Shown here: piece by piece, positions 54,001-64,000 of the stretch
Position numbering within the stretch: the stretch's first letter is position 1
How the letters are laid out: each line of letters opens with the position of its first letter
Assembly (NCBI GenBank): GCA_005281725.1
Contig: SSBO01000009.1
Location: forward strand, 7,564,303 to 7,628,302
Length of the DNA stretch: 64,000 bases
Reading direction: 5' to 3'
From: Wuchereria bancrofti
Lineage: Eukaryota; Nematoda; Chromadorea; Rhabditida; Onchocercidae
Made by a program: the position numbers and the translations under genes
The notes under the pieces: generated by a model
The model's input: the letters and a program-made list of their open reading frames with translations, nothing else
Database searches by the model: none
Told to the model about the DNA's origin: nothing

Positions 54001-57000
54001 AATGAATAGATCAACCGTTAAAAAACATTAACCAACAGAATAAAATATTGCCCAACCAAATTAACTTAGAAATGCGTGACATTAAAATGGAATTCCGATG
54101 TAAGCATTCGCTTTTCCATTTTTCATAAATCAATGCCTATTGCTGATATGCGACTATATTCACAACTTTTCTCCTTTTCATCCCCTTCTTATCCTTGTAC
54201 CCCCACTTTTATAGTCCAATACATTCTATTTCAACCATTTTGTACCATTTCGTACTAGAAGTCCTTTATTTTCATTTAAATGTCCCAGATAAGTTTTAAT
54301 CAGTAAAAACGGAAAGTGATTCAAATCTGCATTAAAAGACAGCCACTTTATTGAAGTTAAAACATGGAAGTAAATTTTGGGAAAATTCCTCTCACTATAT
54401 CAGCTTTGCTTTGGCACTTCTCAGCTCCTTTCCACTAAAACTATAATATGACAAAAAAAAAAAAAAAAAAAAAAATCAAAATTTTGCAAAATGGTAAAAA
54501 GAAATGTAGGCGATATTTTTAGCTATAATGTGGTTATATTCATAGGTAACAAAGCAAAAGTAGGATGGTTTGATCTAAAAAATTATCATTTGCAATTTTC
54601 GTTTAATAATTATCAAAAAAAGACGAAAACTGAATGTGATAAGTTTCATCATAAAATGAGAATTTTGCAAATCGATGATTGTTTCTGCTGATTCACAATT
54701 ATTGCCATACAAAATTGAACATAATCTGTGAAGTGAAATTTGAAAGAAGTGAAATTGAAGAAACCTTTCTATTTTTTTTTTCTTGAAGAAGCTTGATTAA
54801 GAAAAGGAAAAATATTTCCTTATATATTATGAACACTAAACTTAGGAAAAGCTTCTTAGAATTGTAAACCTTCAGTTGCAGAACTGAAAATTCCCGGGGA
54901 ATATCAGAATCATTTTCTGCTCATTCCACTACATTTTATGCAGAAGCAACATGTACCCTGTGATTAAATTCAGTGATAAAAAAAAAAGACAAAGATGCTT
55001 TCACTATAATCAAAGAACAGTTGTATTCTTGCACTAGTCGTACCAAGATGTGCTAACTAATTGGAAAAAAAAACGAGAATTTTGGTAATTGAATCAAATA
55101 AAAACGTTTGAAACACTTCACATTCCATTCCATCAATCACTCATTAATCCAAAATTACGAAAGAAGAAAGGGAAGAGATGTCATTACAGTATCGTCAATA
55201 TTTTTCTCTATCCAACAACTCCTCATTTACTTTTTCTTTCACAATATTATATTAACAGTTGCAAGTTTGAATGGAAAATATAAAAGCCTAGTTAGATAAG
55301 CCATAATAATTTTGAAATATTCGTGAAATAAAATGTAAAACTAAGGGGAGTAATCATAAATGAGCCTGGTGTTACTCAAACACTGTTTCACCTTGATAGA
55401 CCGGAAATTTTCCTGGAAAATTCAGTCAAATGTTAGTTAACTAAAAAAATCATCTATAAATTCATATATGGATTTGTCTGCAATGATTAAAAGATGACAA
55501 AAGGAACTAAATCGAAACATATTATTATCTAATGAAAATGCTTTTCGCATCAACACTATTATCACAATCACAGTAGCATATGAATTTTCTGCAATAGAAA
55601 AATGACGATCAAATTTTTTTCTGAGGATTTATAGTGTACAAGGACAAACTCATATAAATAGTGGTAATCGTATTACTACTAATTAAATGGTTAACTTTCG
55701 ACAAGATGAAAAAACTTCAAAATTTGAAATGTGGACATTCAGTCATGTAATCTATAAATCTCTATAGTGGTTTTCTCCATGTTCAGTCTGAAAAATTATT
55801 TTGTAACTTCTCTTCGGTCAATAGCCCTCTTTTCCTTCATCTCGTTACTTCGTCCCGAAGGCCAAATTTTATAGATTTGTAGAATGGATTCGGCAATTTT
55901 TTGAACTTAAAAAAAATTATATTCATGCTGAAAAGAAAAAGGAATCGAATGCAGAAACACATCAACACATCAGCAAGATCATCGTAATTTCGGATTTTTT
56001 AAGTACCCGATACATCAAGGAGTATCTAGTTCCCTTATTTAACACTTCAGTCGATGATAGTAATAGCATCGCGTGCTGTACTTCGTACAAGCCATATATT
56101 GACTTCGTCTTACAGGCAATCATGATACCATAGTATCAAATCATTCGAGAAAACTTACGGGAATTGCAGATTGTAATTACAATTACAGCCAGCAATCTCT
56201 GTCTCTGGTGTTCTGATAAAAAATCCACTTATTTAATAAAAATAATTGATTGGTTTTCAGTCATTGGTTAAAATCTCTTCTTCGAACAAATGCATTTGCC
56301 GGTGTGTGATAAAAACTACTGAGATGGAAAAGCTAATCTTTAGAAACAAACTGTTTTCTTCTGGACTTCAGCCAATTATTATAAACCTCAGTCAACTATT
56401 CCTTCCTCTCTATGTTTTGGGAAAAAGCGATACAAAGTCTGCGAAGTTTGCATTACTTAATAAATGAAGAATCTCAGTTAATCATTCTTTTGAAAAGGAT
56501 AAACAGAATTCCTTATTGGAATTATATGGGTTCATTCCATCATGCTGTATTAAAACAGTTAAACATAATTAACCTTCTTGCTAGATACTTTAACCACTTA
56601 GCAGGATTGCAGAAAAAAAAAACAAAAAATAAAGCTCAAATAGTAGCTGAGTAACAAGTAGTCATTCACTGCTGATGAAGTGATAAAGCTTTCATGAAAT
56701 TGAAATTTCTTCTTTTATGAAAAAATCACAGTAGATTGTAAATTATAGAGGCTATAAAAACAGAAAGCAAAACTAGTCATCATTATCGACCTTTCTGGCG
56801 GTGATGGTGATTAAAAAGAAAAATCCAAAAAGTACAGAACATCAAACATTAACTGAAAAAGTGAAGGATGGTAACGAACCTGTACAAACGATAATGTGAT
56901 ACAGTATGTATAATGATTAGAATGGCAAAAGCAAGAAACCATCACATAAGAATTTCATCTTCAAAATCCAAAATTCCTCGCCTTCCTTTGCTTGATATCA

Positions 57001-57371
57001 TAGTATCTATCCAATACTACAAACATATTTATAAGAAATACTCTCTTTTTGATAGCTGTCTTACAAAATTATACCATCTAAAAATTAAAATATTTTCTTT
57101 TTTAGCAAATTAATGTCATTTATAAGCGACCAATTCGTCCTTTCACCAATTACCCGTCATCAAATGCGACATGCCACATTATTACCAGTGTTGTTAACTA
57201 TCTTTAGATGAAAAATGCTGTAGATTGAAATATAACATTTTCAACAAAAAATTCCTTCTGCATCATCAGTGTTCCTCCTGATCTGATAACTATCCATTTA
57301 AACCACAATTCGAATGGAATATTGCCCTGGACAGCATGAATCCTAGCATGCCCTACTTACTGAAATACAGA
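51035..57371. other. Gene-poor intergenic DNA
   Basis: Contents are AT-rich sequence, an AAT/AATA microsatellite at about 52118-52250, a 43-bp tandem duplication at 52534-52618, a CAT run at about 53301-53325 and a long A run near 54451-54474. Two short acceptor/donor-bounded frames at 56261-56301 and 56372-56460 join in phase. They end in a CEVC motif but are too short to defend. Confidence 0.45.
52534..52618. repeat. Tandem duplication, 43-bp period
   Basis: Two units start gattcattcaatatataatc, at 52534 and 52577. They end with the C-rich ccaccccagg and differ by one C in a homopolymer. Confidence 0.92.
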
Positions 57372-59603
57372 TCACTCCTCCCAAAGATATATTAGAACGG
57401 CATCTATTCTATCTAGTAGTACAACGGGGAGATGTTTAGCTTTGCGCGTTTCTACTTCACTGAAACAAACTTCATAAACAATCAGTGCCTCATTTCTTTA
57501 CTAACGATCAGGATATATCATCACTACCATAAAAAATCAAAAGTAAAGTGTATCTTAAGCATCAGTGTCAATGCCTCTATTTATAGGTGACTTGTACTGT
57601 CCTCAAGGCAACTGCAGTAAGAATACACGAATATTTTAAATAGTAGTTGACAAAGGAAATTAGAAGGTGACCATATCTACGCATTCTGTCAAGTTTCCTT
57701 TCGTTTCCTCATTTACATTTCGAAATGAGAGGGAGAAGGAGAAGAATAAATAGCATTTCAATCAAATTTTTAATTTAAATTTATTGCTAATAAACAGCCT
57801 TACACAAGCATTAGGGATAAAAAACATTTCTACTTTTCACGTTTAATATTTAATTTATCTTTAAATAGAGGCCAATATTTCTTAATTCTTAATCATACCT
57901 AATTTCCAACTGTAAATGGAACTTCCTTAAAACTGCTGCGCCGACTGTTACGAGAAAAGATTGGATCAGAGGAACAACACCTGAAATATTCGAAGAGATA
58001 TAGTAAGTTAGATTCAAAAAGATCAGATTCTAAAAGAGAAAAACTTGCAGCAATTTTTCATTCCTTACAATATTCAGTGACAAACGAAATATATATATAT
58101 GTATGTAAAAATTTACAAGCGGTTTACGGTGCACATATATTCATTCAGCAATTTTAAAACCGCTTCAAAAAAAGCACTCACGAATATACATATACACATA
58201 CACATATATATATTGTAGAGCTATTGTTGTCTGTGAGCCTTTCATGATCGACTGATAGATACAACGTTTTCACCGAACATTACTCTTACATCAATACGGG
58301 TCGATAGAACTGTCATTCACGGAAAGTGAACTGCTGTTTAACCGGAAAATCAATCTAACAAGGTGATGAACAACATTTTGTTTATTCCCAGCAATATTTT
58401 AAACTTACGACGGTTTTAATGCCTTCCTCCTTTAGGGTTGCGCCGCTTGCCGTTCAGAAACAGTAAAAAATAGTTCTCTGACCAATTTTTTCATTTGACC
58501 TGCAAAATTTACACCATGGAAGACATGATGTTAAGAGTAAGCGCTAACTGATAACACTTCTTTATGGTCATCTTAAAAGAAACGACCACGTAATTACACA
58601 TTCAATGTTTTCAGCAGCAATACTTGGCACTTTTGCTTTTTCAAATATCTATAAATCTCAATTCCTAGAATCCAACATTTATAATTTGTATCCTTAAAAG
58701 ATTCTATGACTTATCTCCATAGATTACCTAATACCGATTATTAGAACTCTTGCAGAGTAAAGAATTCTGAAACGTTCTTGGATAAGCTTGACAACATTTT
58801 TTCAATATAAATATAAATAATAACTGCAGGATACAAAGGGCTACAAACACTCTATAAATTCTTTGAACCATTTGATAATGATAAAATAGCACTTATCAGT
58901 AATAAACTGACTAACATTATCATTGGCAACACTTCAACAGTATGTACACCTCAATAGCTACAAAACTATAGATTACCAAGAAAACTGAATAAAAACACTT
59001 GATTCTATAGAACCGAGAGAATTACAATGAAAGCAGCATTTGGAATGGGAATGGTTCTGAATTTCGAAACATTCGATTTATTTTTTCGAATTGCTCTAAA
59101 TTTTATCGAATTTTTCTTTCATGCCCTAACGCTAATATCAATCTTCCAAGGATTTAAAAAAATTATCCACTATGAAAGTTCAATTGCAGTGAATGATACT
59201 CGATTTTCGCTACTCCTTATTTCTAAATAAAAAAGAATCTGTGAAATTCTATAGAATAAATAAATTTTTTTTTTCTATAGAATAAATTTAATAAAAATTT
59301 CACCTAACACCTAATCCACTCCTTTACTTCATTAGAACAACAAATTAAATATATTTTGGCTTTATAAGATTAAATAGATCAACCGACTTTATCACTCACA
59401 ATATCTATCCTGATTTCTCTAACAGGAGTAATAAACTTTATACGGAAGAAATGTCTTCCGTCCTATAATGTCCTCGTACCCCTCTTCCTCTTTGCCTCTT
59501 TGTTCTCATCATCAAGTATGACATATTTCTTTTAAATCCTAAATTAAAGAAAAAATTTTTTTCACCTACCAATGGTAACTTGCTTGCAATTTAACGGCGA
59601 GGT
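57372..59603 (-). CDS. Candidate 3' part of a minus-strand gene, three exons, unknown membrane protein
   Basis: Exons, read leftward: 59570-59603, 57899-57980 and 57372-57459 (stop TGA at 57372-57374). Phases 1 and 2 agree. Acceptors are GCCTACAG, ATATTTCAG and GTTTGTTTCAG; donors are ATTG/GTAGGTG and ATTAG/GTATGA. The middle exon encodes a hydrophobic segment (VVPLIQSFLVTVGAAVLRKF), plausibly a membrane helix. The last exon reads EVETRKAKHLPVVLLDRIDA and ends LIYLWEE. An alternative join using the upstream acceptor near 59627 gives a different frame that ends in the middle exon with a Ser/Arg-rich tail. Upstream exons were not found, so the 5' end is unresolved. Confidence 0.33.
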
Positions 59604-62374
59604 CTGTAGGCAAATGAATTATATATCTGAGAACAGAAACAAACAAAAAAATGTCCATTTAATAGCTTTTGTCGATGCGTATCCTATTGCAAATTTCAAA
59701 TGCTTATTTTCAAATTACAAAAAAAAGTCCATGCAATATCAATAAAATGTCAACGTTAGTGTACCACGTTCGTCCTCGACCTTCTTTAATAAAGAGAAAA
59801 AATACGTTTAATTATTTACACTTAGAAAATAGGTCTACTTATACTTAAACATATTCTACATAGGTACAACATTTTCAGTAAATATTCCGCTTTTCCGTGT
59901 TTGCTGATAAAAGCTTTAAAAAAAAAGAAAAAAACTGTTTTCGAAATGAGAAATTGAAGGATATGAAGTACTTGTCAAATTATATGGATCAAAAACAATA
60001 AGTTTTCCAGCGCATTATAAAATCCACCAACACAGATAATACATTATTAATGGTGAAAATGTAGTCTACTGATTTTGTTAAATCAGCTATTTTCTGATGC
60101 TTCATATTTCAAGATACCTTAAAGATATTCTCTTTATTATCTCCATTACACACTAAAAGAAAAAAAGTTTGTCAATGCTACATATAAGTTCATTTCATTC
60201 AATATTTAATCAAATTCAAGTGAACCAAATGAGTCATAATATAGTCGAAATAAATTTTTCATAAAAAATTCACACAGTTAGCTATTTTCTTTTCGTTTTC
60301 TAATTTGATGTGAAAGTAGAATGAATCTTATCTTGATGTATAAGCAACAATCATTATTGGAAAGAAGAAAAACCCTTTCTTTTCATTTCCCTTTCAATCT
60401 CTTCCGTAAACTTTAATAGATTGCTACGATGCAAAAAAAAAGAACTATTCACATATTACCTTATGCTTTCACGAGCTTCATAAATCAAATCAATTTATGG
60501 AGCACATCAAAAAAAAGAAAGAAAACACCTGCTTGTTATTAAGTGAAAAATGGTACTTTTTCCACAGTGATATTTTATAGTCATTCAATTTACGTTTTTC
60601 TTTTGTGTCCAGAACTGAATCAGAAAAAGCGCTGAAGGTGGAATAATATCTTGACAAATGGGAAGAATGAAATAAGATGAACAAGGTTATGAGTAAAAAG
60701 AATGTCATCTCATGGGTGTCACTTCATCACATCCATAGTAATATTGTTTTTTTGAAACTGATAGCGTTTCGAAAAATGTAACTGCAATGGTAACGCAATT
60801 TCATAAAAGCTGTTATTTCATGAAAGCTAAATGAATTTTAGCTAGAAGACTATCTAGAGATAACTAACAGTATCATCACTATTAATTCATGATGACTTTA
60901 ATGCTTCTTGCAGAAATGTCATGTCATTTCATCTTGAGCTCTCCCTAGCATCAGTTCTCATCCCAAATTTCCCTCACATGCATGGTCCTTCATTAAAAGA
61001 AAGCTGTACAGCGGAGATAATCTTCGATAATAATAAAGAAAGTTGACATCTTTCACATACTTTTATCTCTTATGACTTAGAAAAAACGAAATTTGAAATT
61101 ATTATCCAACCTGACTTCCAGCATTGCTCAAGTCTATTCTAATAGGCCTGTCATTTTTAAAAAAGACCAATCATTGGTTGCAAGCGGAAATGTTCGTTTT
61201 ACATTACCTTTTATCTAAAATTATGCTTCTGCATTGTCATTAGGGTAAACTAACGAAAAATGTTCCGGCATAGACGGAAAAAAAGATATTATCCATTGAA
61301 GGGAAAGAAGTACAGAAAAAGCCTTTTTAAGTGCAGTATACAAAAAAAAAAAAAAAAACCCGAATGAGACCACCAACGAAGATGCATGTATATCTTATAC
61401 GTGTATGTGTATGTGTGTGTGTGTGTGTCTTCTGTCCGTCTGTTTGTCAGTTTGAAGGTTTCATCAATGTTCAAAAAGTTGGATAGGGTAAAGCATCATT
61501 TCATTTTACTTTAAACTGGAAACTTTTTATTTTTACTCTCCAAACTTTAGCGCATTTTTTTGCGCTTCTTTGAAGAAAGTGAAAGTGGAAAGTGTACTGA
61601 AGGAAGAAAGAATGCCATCTTTTTGGACTAAGAAGAGAAATAGCAAAGAATTTATTGCAAAGCTATCTTTACACAAGGAATATTGATTAATCTGATAATT
61701 AAAAATATTAAAAGTACTGTGAATAAGGAAAACGCAGATGAGACATATTACCGAGAGTGAATGAATGCTTTAGACGTAGCAATTTACAGAAGGGAAAAAG
61801 GCTCGAATCAGAATAGACAATAAACAATTAGGCAAGTGAACAGTATGCAAATAAGAAAGAAGCTGTAATAATTCCAAACAAGCATGAAATTATGATTTTT
61901 TTTTCATAACATGGAAAAAGCTGATAAATTAATTAAAAGGGAATTACTTTTCCTTTTTGCTAACCCATATTCACTACCAATTATCTATAATTATGGATTA
62001 TAAGTAATTATTGACAATACGTAAAACGAAGTAAAATCAATGCAGAAGTCGGTAAGTAAATAACTAAGTAATTATGGGTAGGAGACGGAATATCGTTCTA
62101 TAAGCTTGACGGAAAGGAAGATGTAAGACTGCTTAAGTGTTAATAAGTAAGGTGAGAAACGGTCCGATTGCAATTCTCAGGTATGGAAGAATACTGATGG
62201 TATGATATGCAACGGTCTCATTTCATTCCCGAAATTTAGGATATGGCATTGGGCCAAATTATCCAAAGATTATCGAGATCATCCAATTATGGCCAATTTT
62301 GGCTAGGAAATTCTAATGGCCTCACTTAAAAGGCAAAGACAAAGTGAAGTTAATAGCAAAGGAGCTAGCAATAA
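59604..62374. other. No supported gene
   Basis: The stretch may contain introns and 5' exons of the minus-strand candidate at 57.4-59.6 kb. A GT microsatellite spans about 61400-61428, and a short palindromic gcgcatttttttgcgc lies near 61550. A minus-strand acceptor (CCATTGCAG) near 60750 opens about 24 codons ending in TGA. Confidence 0.4.
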
Positions 62375-62443
62375 AGATTGAGTGGAAAGATTGCGGTGAG
62401 GCAAGGTAAGGGTCGTGAAAATAGAGAATTTGAAATGTCAATC
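62375..62443 (+). repeat. Direct repeat, copy 1 (about 67 bp)
   Basis: Begins agattgagtggaaagattgc and ends tttgaaatgtcaa. The second copy at 63207-63273 differs at about six positions. Confidence 0.92.
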
Positions 62444-62805
62444 GGGCAAAAAGAAAAGTGCCGCACGCGGTTAGCCACGCATCTCTTTCCTCTCTCTCTA
62501 TAACCCTCTCTTTAGCACTCTAGACAGTGCAATAATCCGAAATAACATTTAGACAAACGTCAGAGAGTATGGAAAACAAGAGAACACAGATGGGTAAGAC
62601 TGGAAAGGAAATACAGAAACACCACGAGATATGTGGAGCGTGCATAATATACCCCACCCTCATCCACTCGATTCATCTAGAGCCGAGCTTTCACAACATT
62701 GTCTCACATATTTGTTTTTCTTCTATTTCTTGTAGAGTTCCTGTTAATACCTTACCTCTACATGAATCTTAAGAATCTCAATTTTCTGCACATTCTGCAC
62801 TATTG

Positions 62806-63297
62806 CTAATTGTACGAATTATCTGGACTCTCCTCAATTACCATACACCTTTCGTATGCCCTCCATAACTGCAACGTTGTCTCCCCTATGTACAGCCAAA
62901 TAAATGTACGTGTATATGTGCTGGTAGTGTTAAGATTCAGGGAACTATCGGGAAGGAAGTATTCGGGGCAGAGATCATCAAGGATTAAGCGCAACGGGCA
63001 TCTCGTATCCTTCACGACGATACACGTTTGCAAAACGGGTGAATGCGCGAAGCAAATTCGTGCAGCGAGATAACAATACGTTTGCAGAGAGCATAAGCAT
63101 GGGGAAGAAAAGATGGAATTTGCTAAATGCCGAAAGTGATTAGATTCATTTGGATGGCAACTTACTTGGCCTGAAGTAATGTCATGGCTTGATAACATGT
63201 AACAGAAGATTGGGTGGAAAGATTGCGATGAGGCAAGATAAGGGTCGTGAAAACAGAGGATTTGAAATGTCAAATTCGAATGGTTTCTCAAAATCAA
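62806..63297 (-). other. 163-codon open frame in a G+C-richer block, unknown
   Basis: This is the longest frame in the window not made of simple repeats. From ATG 63297 to stop at 62806 it reads through the right-hand direct repeat and a block that is clearly richer in G+C than the flanks. Later residues (TRCPLRLILDDLCPEYFLPD, then FIWLYIGETTLQLWRAYERC) look protein-like. The plus strand is also open for 87 codons over 62810-63073, so strand is uncertain. It could be a single-exon gene, a large exon or a remnant of a mobile element. No known domain is recognised. Confidence 0.25.
63207..63273 (+). repeat. Direct repeat, copy 2 (about 67 bp)
   Basis: The partner of 62375-62443, 832 bp away in the same orientation. 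Both copies are open in the same minus-strand frame. Confidence 0.92.
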
Positions 63298-64000
63298 TGA
63301 TCATAAATTTCTCTTATCTTTTTAATTTGTATCATATTTTCCACTTCAAACTATCTATGTCATTCATTCAAGCTTGATAAACGAAATCAGCCCTACCTGT
63401 TACCCTTATCATTCGAGACAAAAAAACAAAGAATAGATAAAATGATAGGAATTAGATATTTTCGAGAAATACTCGAATATCCCATTCCGATTACTTTCCA
63501 ATCATACAAATAGTGAAACTATTTTATGTCAAATCATTTTAGCCATTAAATCTCAGAGCTACACATATTGTCCCAAAGAATGCTACTAGTTGTCAGTCCA
63601 GGAAATTGCTAACTAAGAAAGTCGACAAAAGAGGAAATCAAGTAGAAAATGACGACTCTTCTAGCTTCAACCTCTGATATACATAGACGGCACCGGTCTC
63701 CTCTCTTATTTTTCCCTTCTCATCCTAACCTGACTCTTTCCTCTCATATCTTTCCTTCGGTACATCAAATCCAACCTGTGTCAGCTCATGAAACGAAACG
63801 TTCAGTCAGTCATTCACTCAGTCAATCAATCAGTCAATTTGCGCATTCATGCAGCAATAACTGCTATTACTGCAACAGCAACTGCTACTGCATTGCTCTG
63901 CAATTTGAAGAAAAAAAAAAAGAATTTAGCAACTGCTGAATGCTGCTAAATCTGTACTGACAAATGTCGCTGTCTTTTTTCACTTTTTTCTTTTTCATTT
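63298..64000. other. Window end, no supported gene
   Basis: AT-rich, with a CAGT/CAAT-type microsatellite at about 63800-63838 and a short CTG/CAG-like stretch at about 63856-63893. The plus-strand open frame at 63649-63939 is largely read through these repeats. Confidence 0.4.

Noticed and set aside
56261..56460. Two-exon chain ending in a CEVC motif
   Set aside because: The phases join, but only about 42 codons are involved, another frame of the second exon is equally open, and there are no upstream exons.

Overview
The window is AT-rich nuclear DNA from a nematode, most likely a clade III (filarial-type) species. The evidence is short exons, GTAAGTTT-type donors, TTTTCAG-type acceptors, many simple repeats, and three conserved proteins whose lengths and motifs fit nematode orthologs. 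The filarial assignment is inference; nothing here fixes the genus. There are no bacterial operons, ribosome binding sites, CRISPR arrays, rRNAs or tRNAs that I can recognise. Most long open frames are by-products of AT-rich or microsatellite DNA, so I rebuilt genes by hand from exons whose splice phases agree.

Region 1 (1-4.9 kb, minus strand) is a compact housekeeping cluster. In transcription order it holds vha-8 (V-ATPase subunit E, 6 exons, 226 aa), rpb-9 (RNA polymerase II subunit 9, 4 exons, 121 aa) and lmtr-2 (Ragulator subunit LAMTOR2/p14, 3 exons, 128 aa). All three are complete at the coding level and lie head to tail, so a trans-spliced operon is possible. V-ATPase and Ragulator are physical partners on the lysosome, which makes the linkage notable.

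Region 2 (5.77-9.24 kb) is the most unusual part. Two inverted arms of about 490 bp, apparently identical over their outer ~390 bp, enclose a second, more diverged inverted repeat and a complete three-exon plus-strand gene. That gene encodes a 162-aa secreted protein: signal peptide, Thr/Ser/Pro/Ala mucin-like repeats, then a compact six-cysteine domain.

Region 3 (9.3-18 kb) has no gene I can defend. It holds a TATA-like promoter motif, a 38-nt near-perfect palindrome, an 87-bp tandem duplication, microsatellites and one candidate exon.

Region 4 (18.0-34.3 kb, minus strand) is one large nine-exon gene for a 457-aa, mostly low-complexity protein that I do not recognise. All eight junctions keep frame. 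Its 7.9-kb intron 3 carries a foldback element with ~147-bp arms.

Region 5 (34.3-64 kb) is gene-poor. It holds an 80-unit CA repeat, several candidate exons or short genes (38.5, 40.1, 42.7-43.4, 48.4, 57.4-59.6 kb) and a G+C-richer block at 62.4-63.3 kb with an open frame between 67-bp direct repeats. These calls are tentative.
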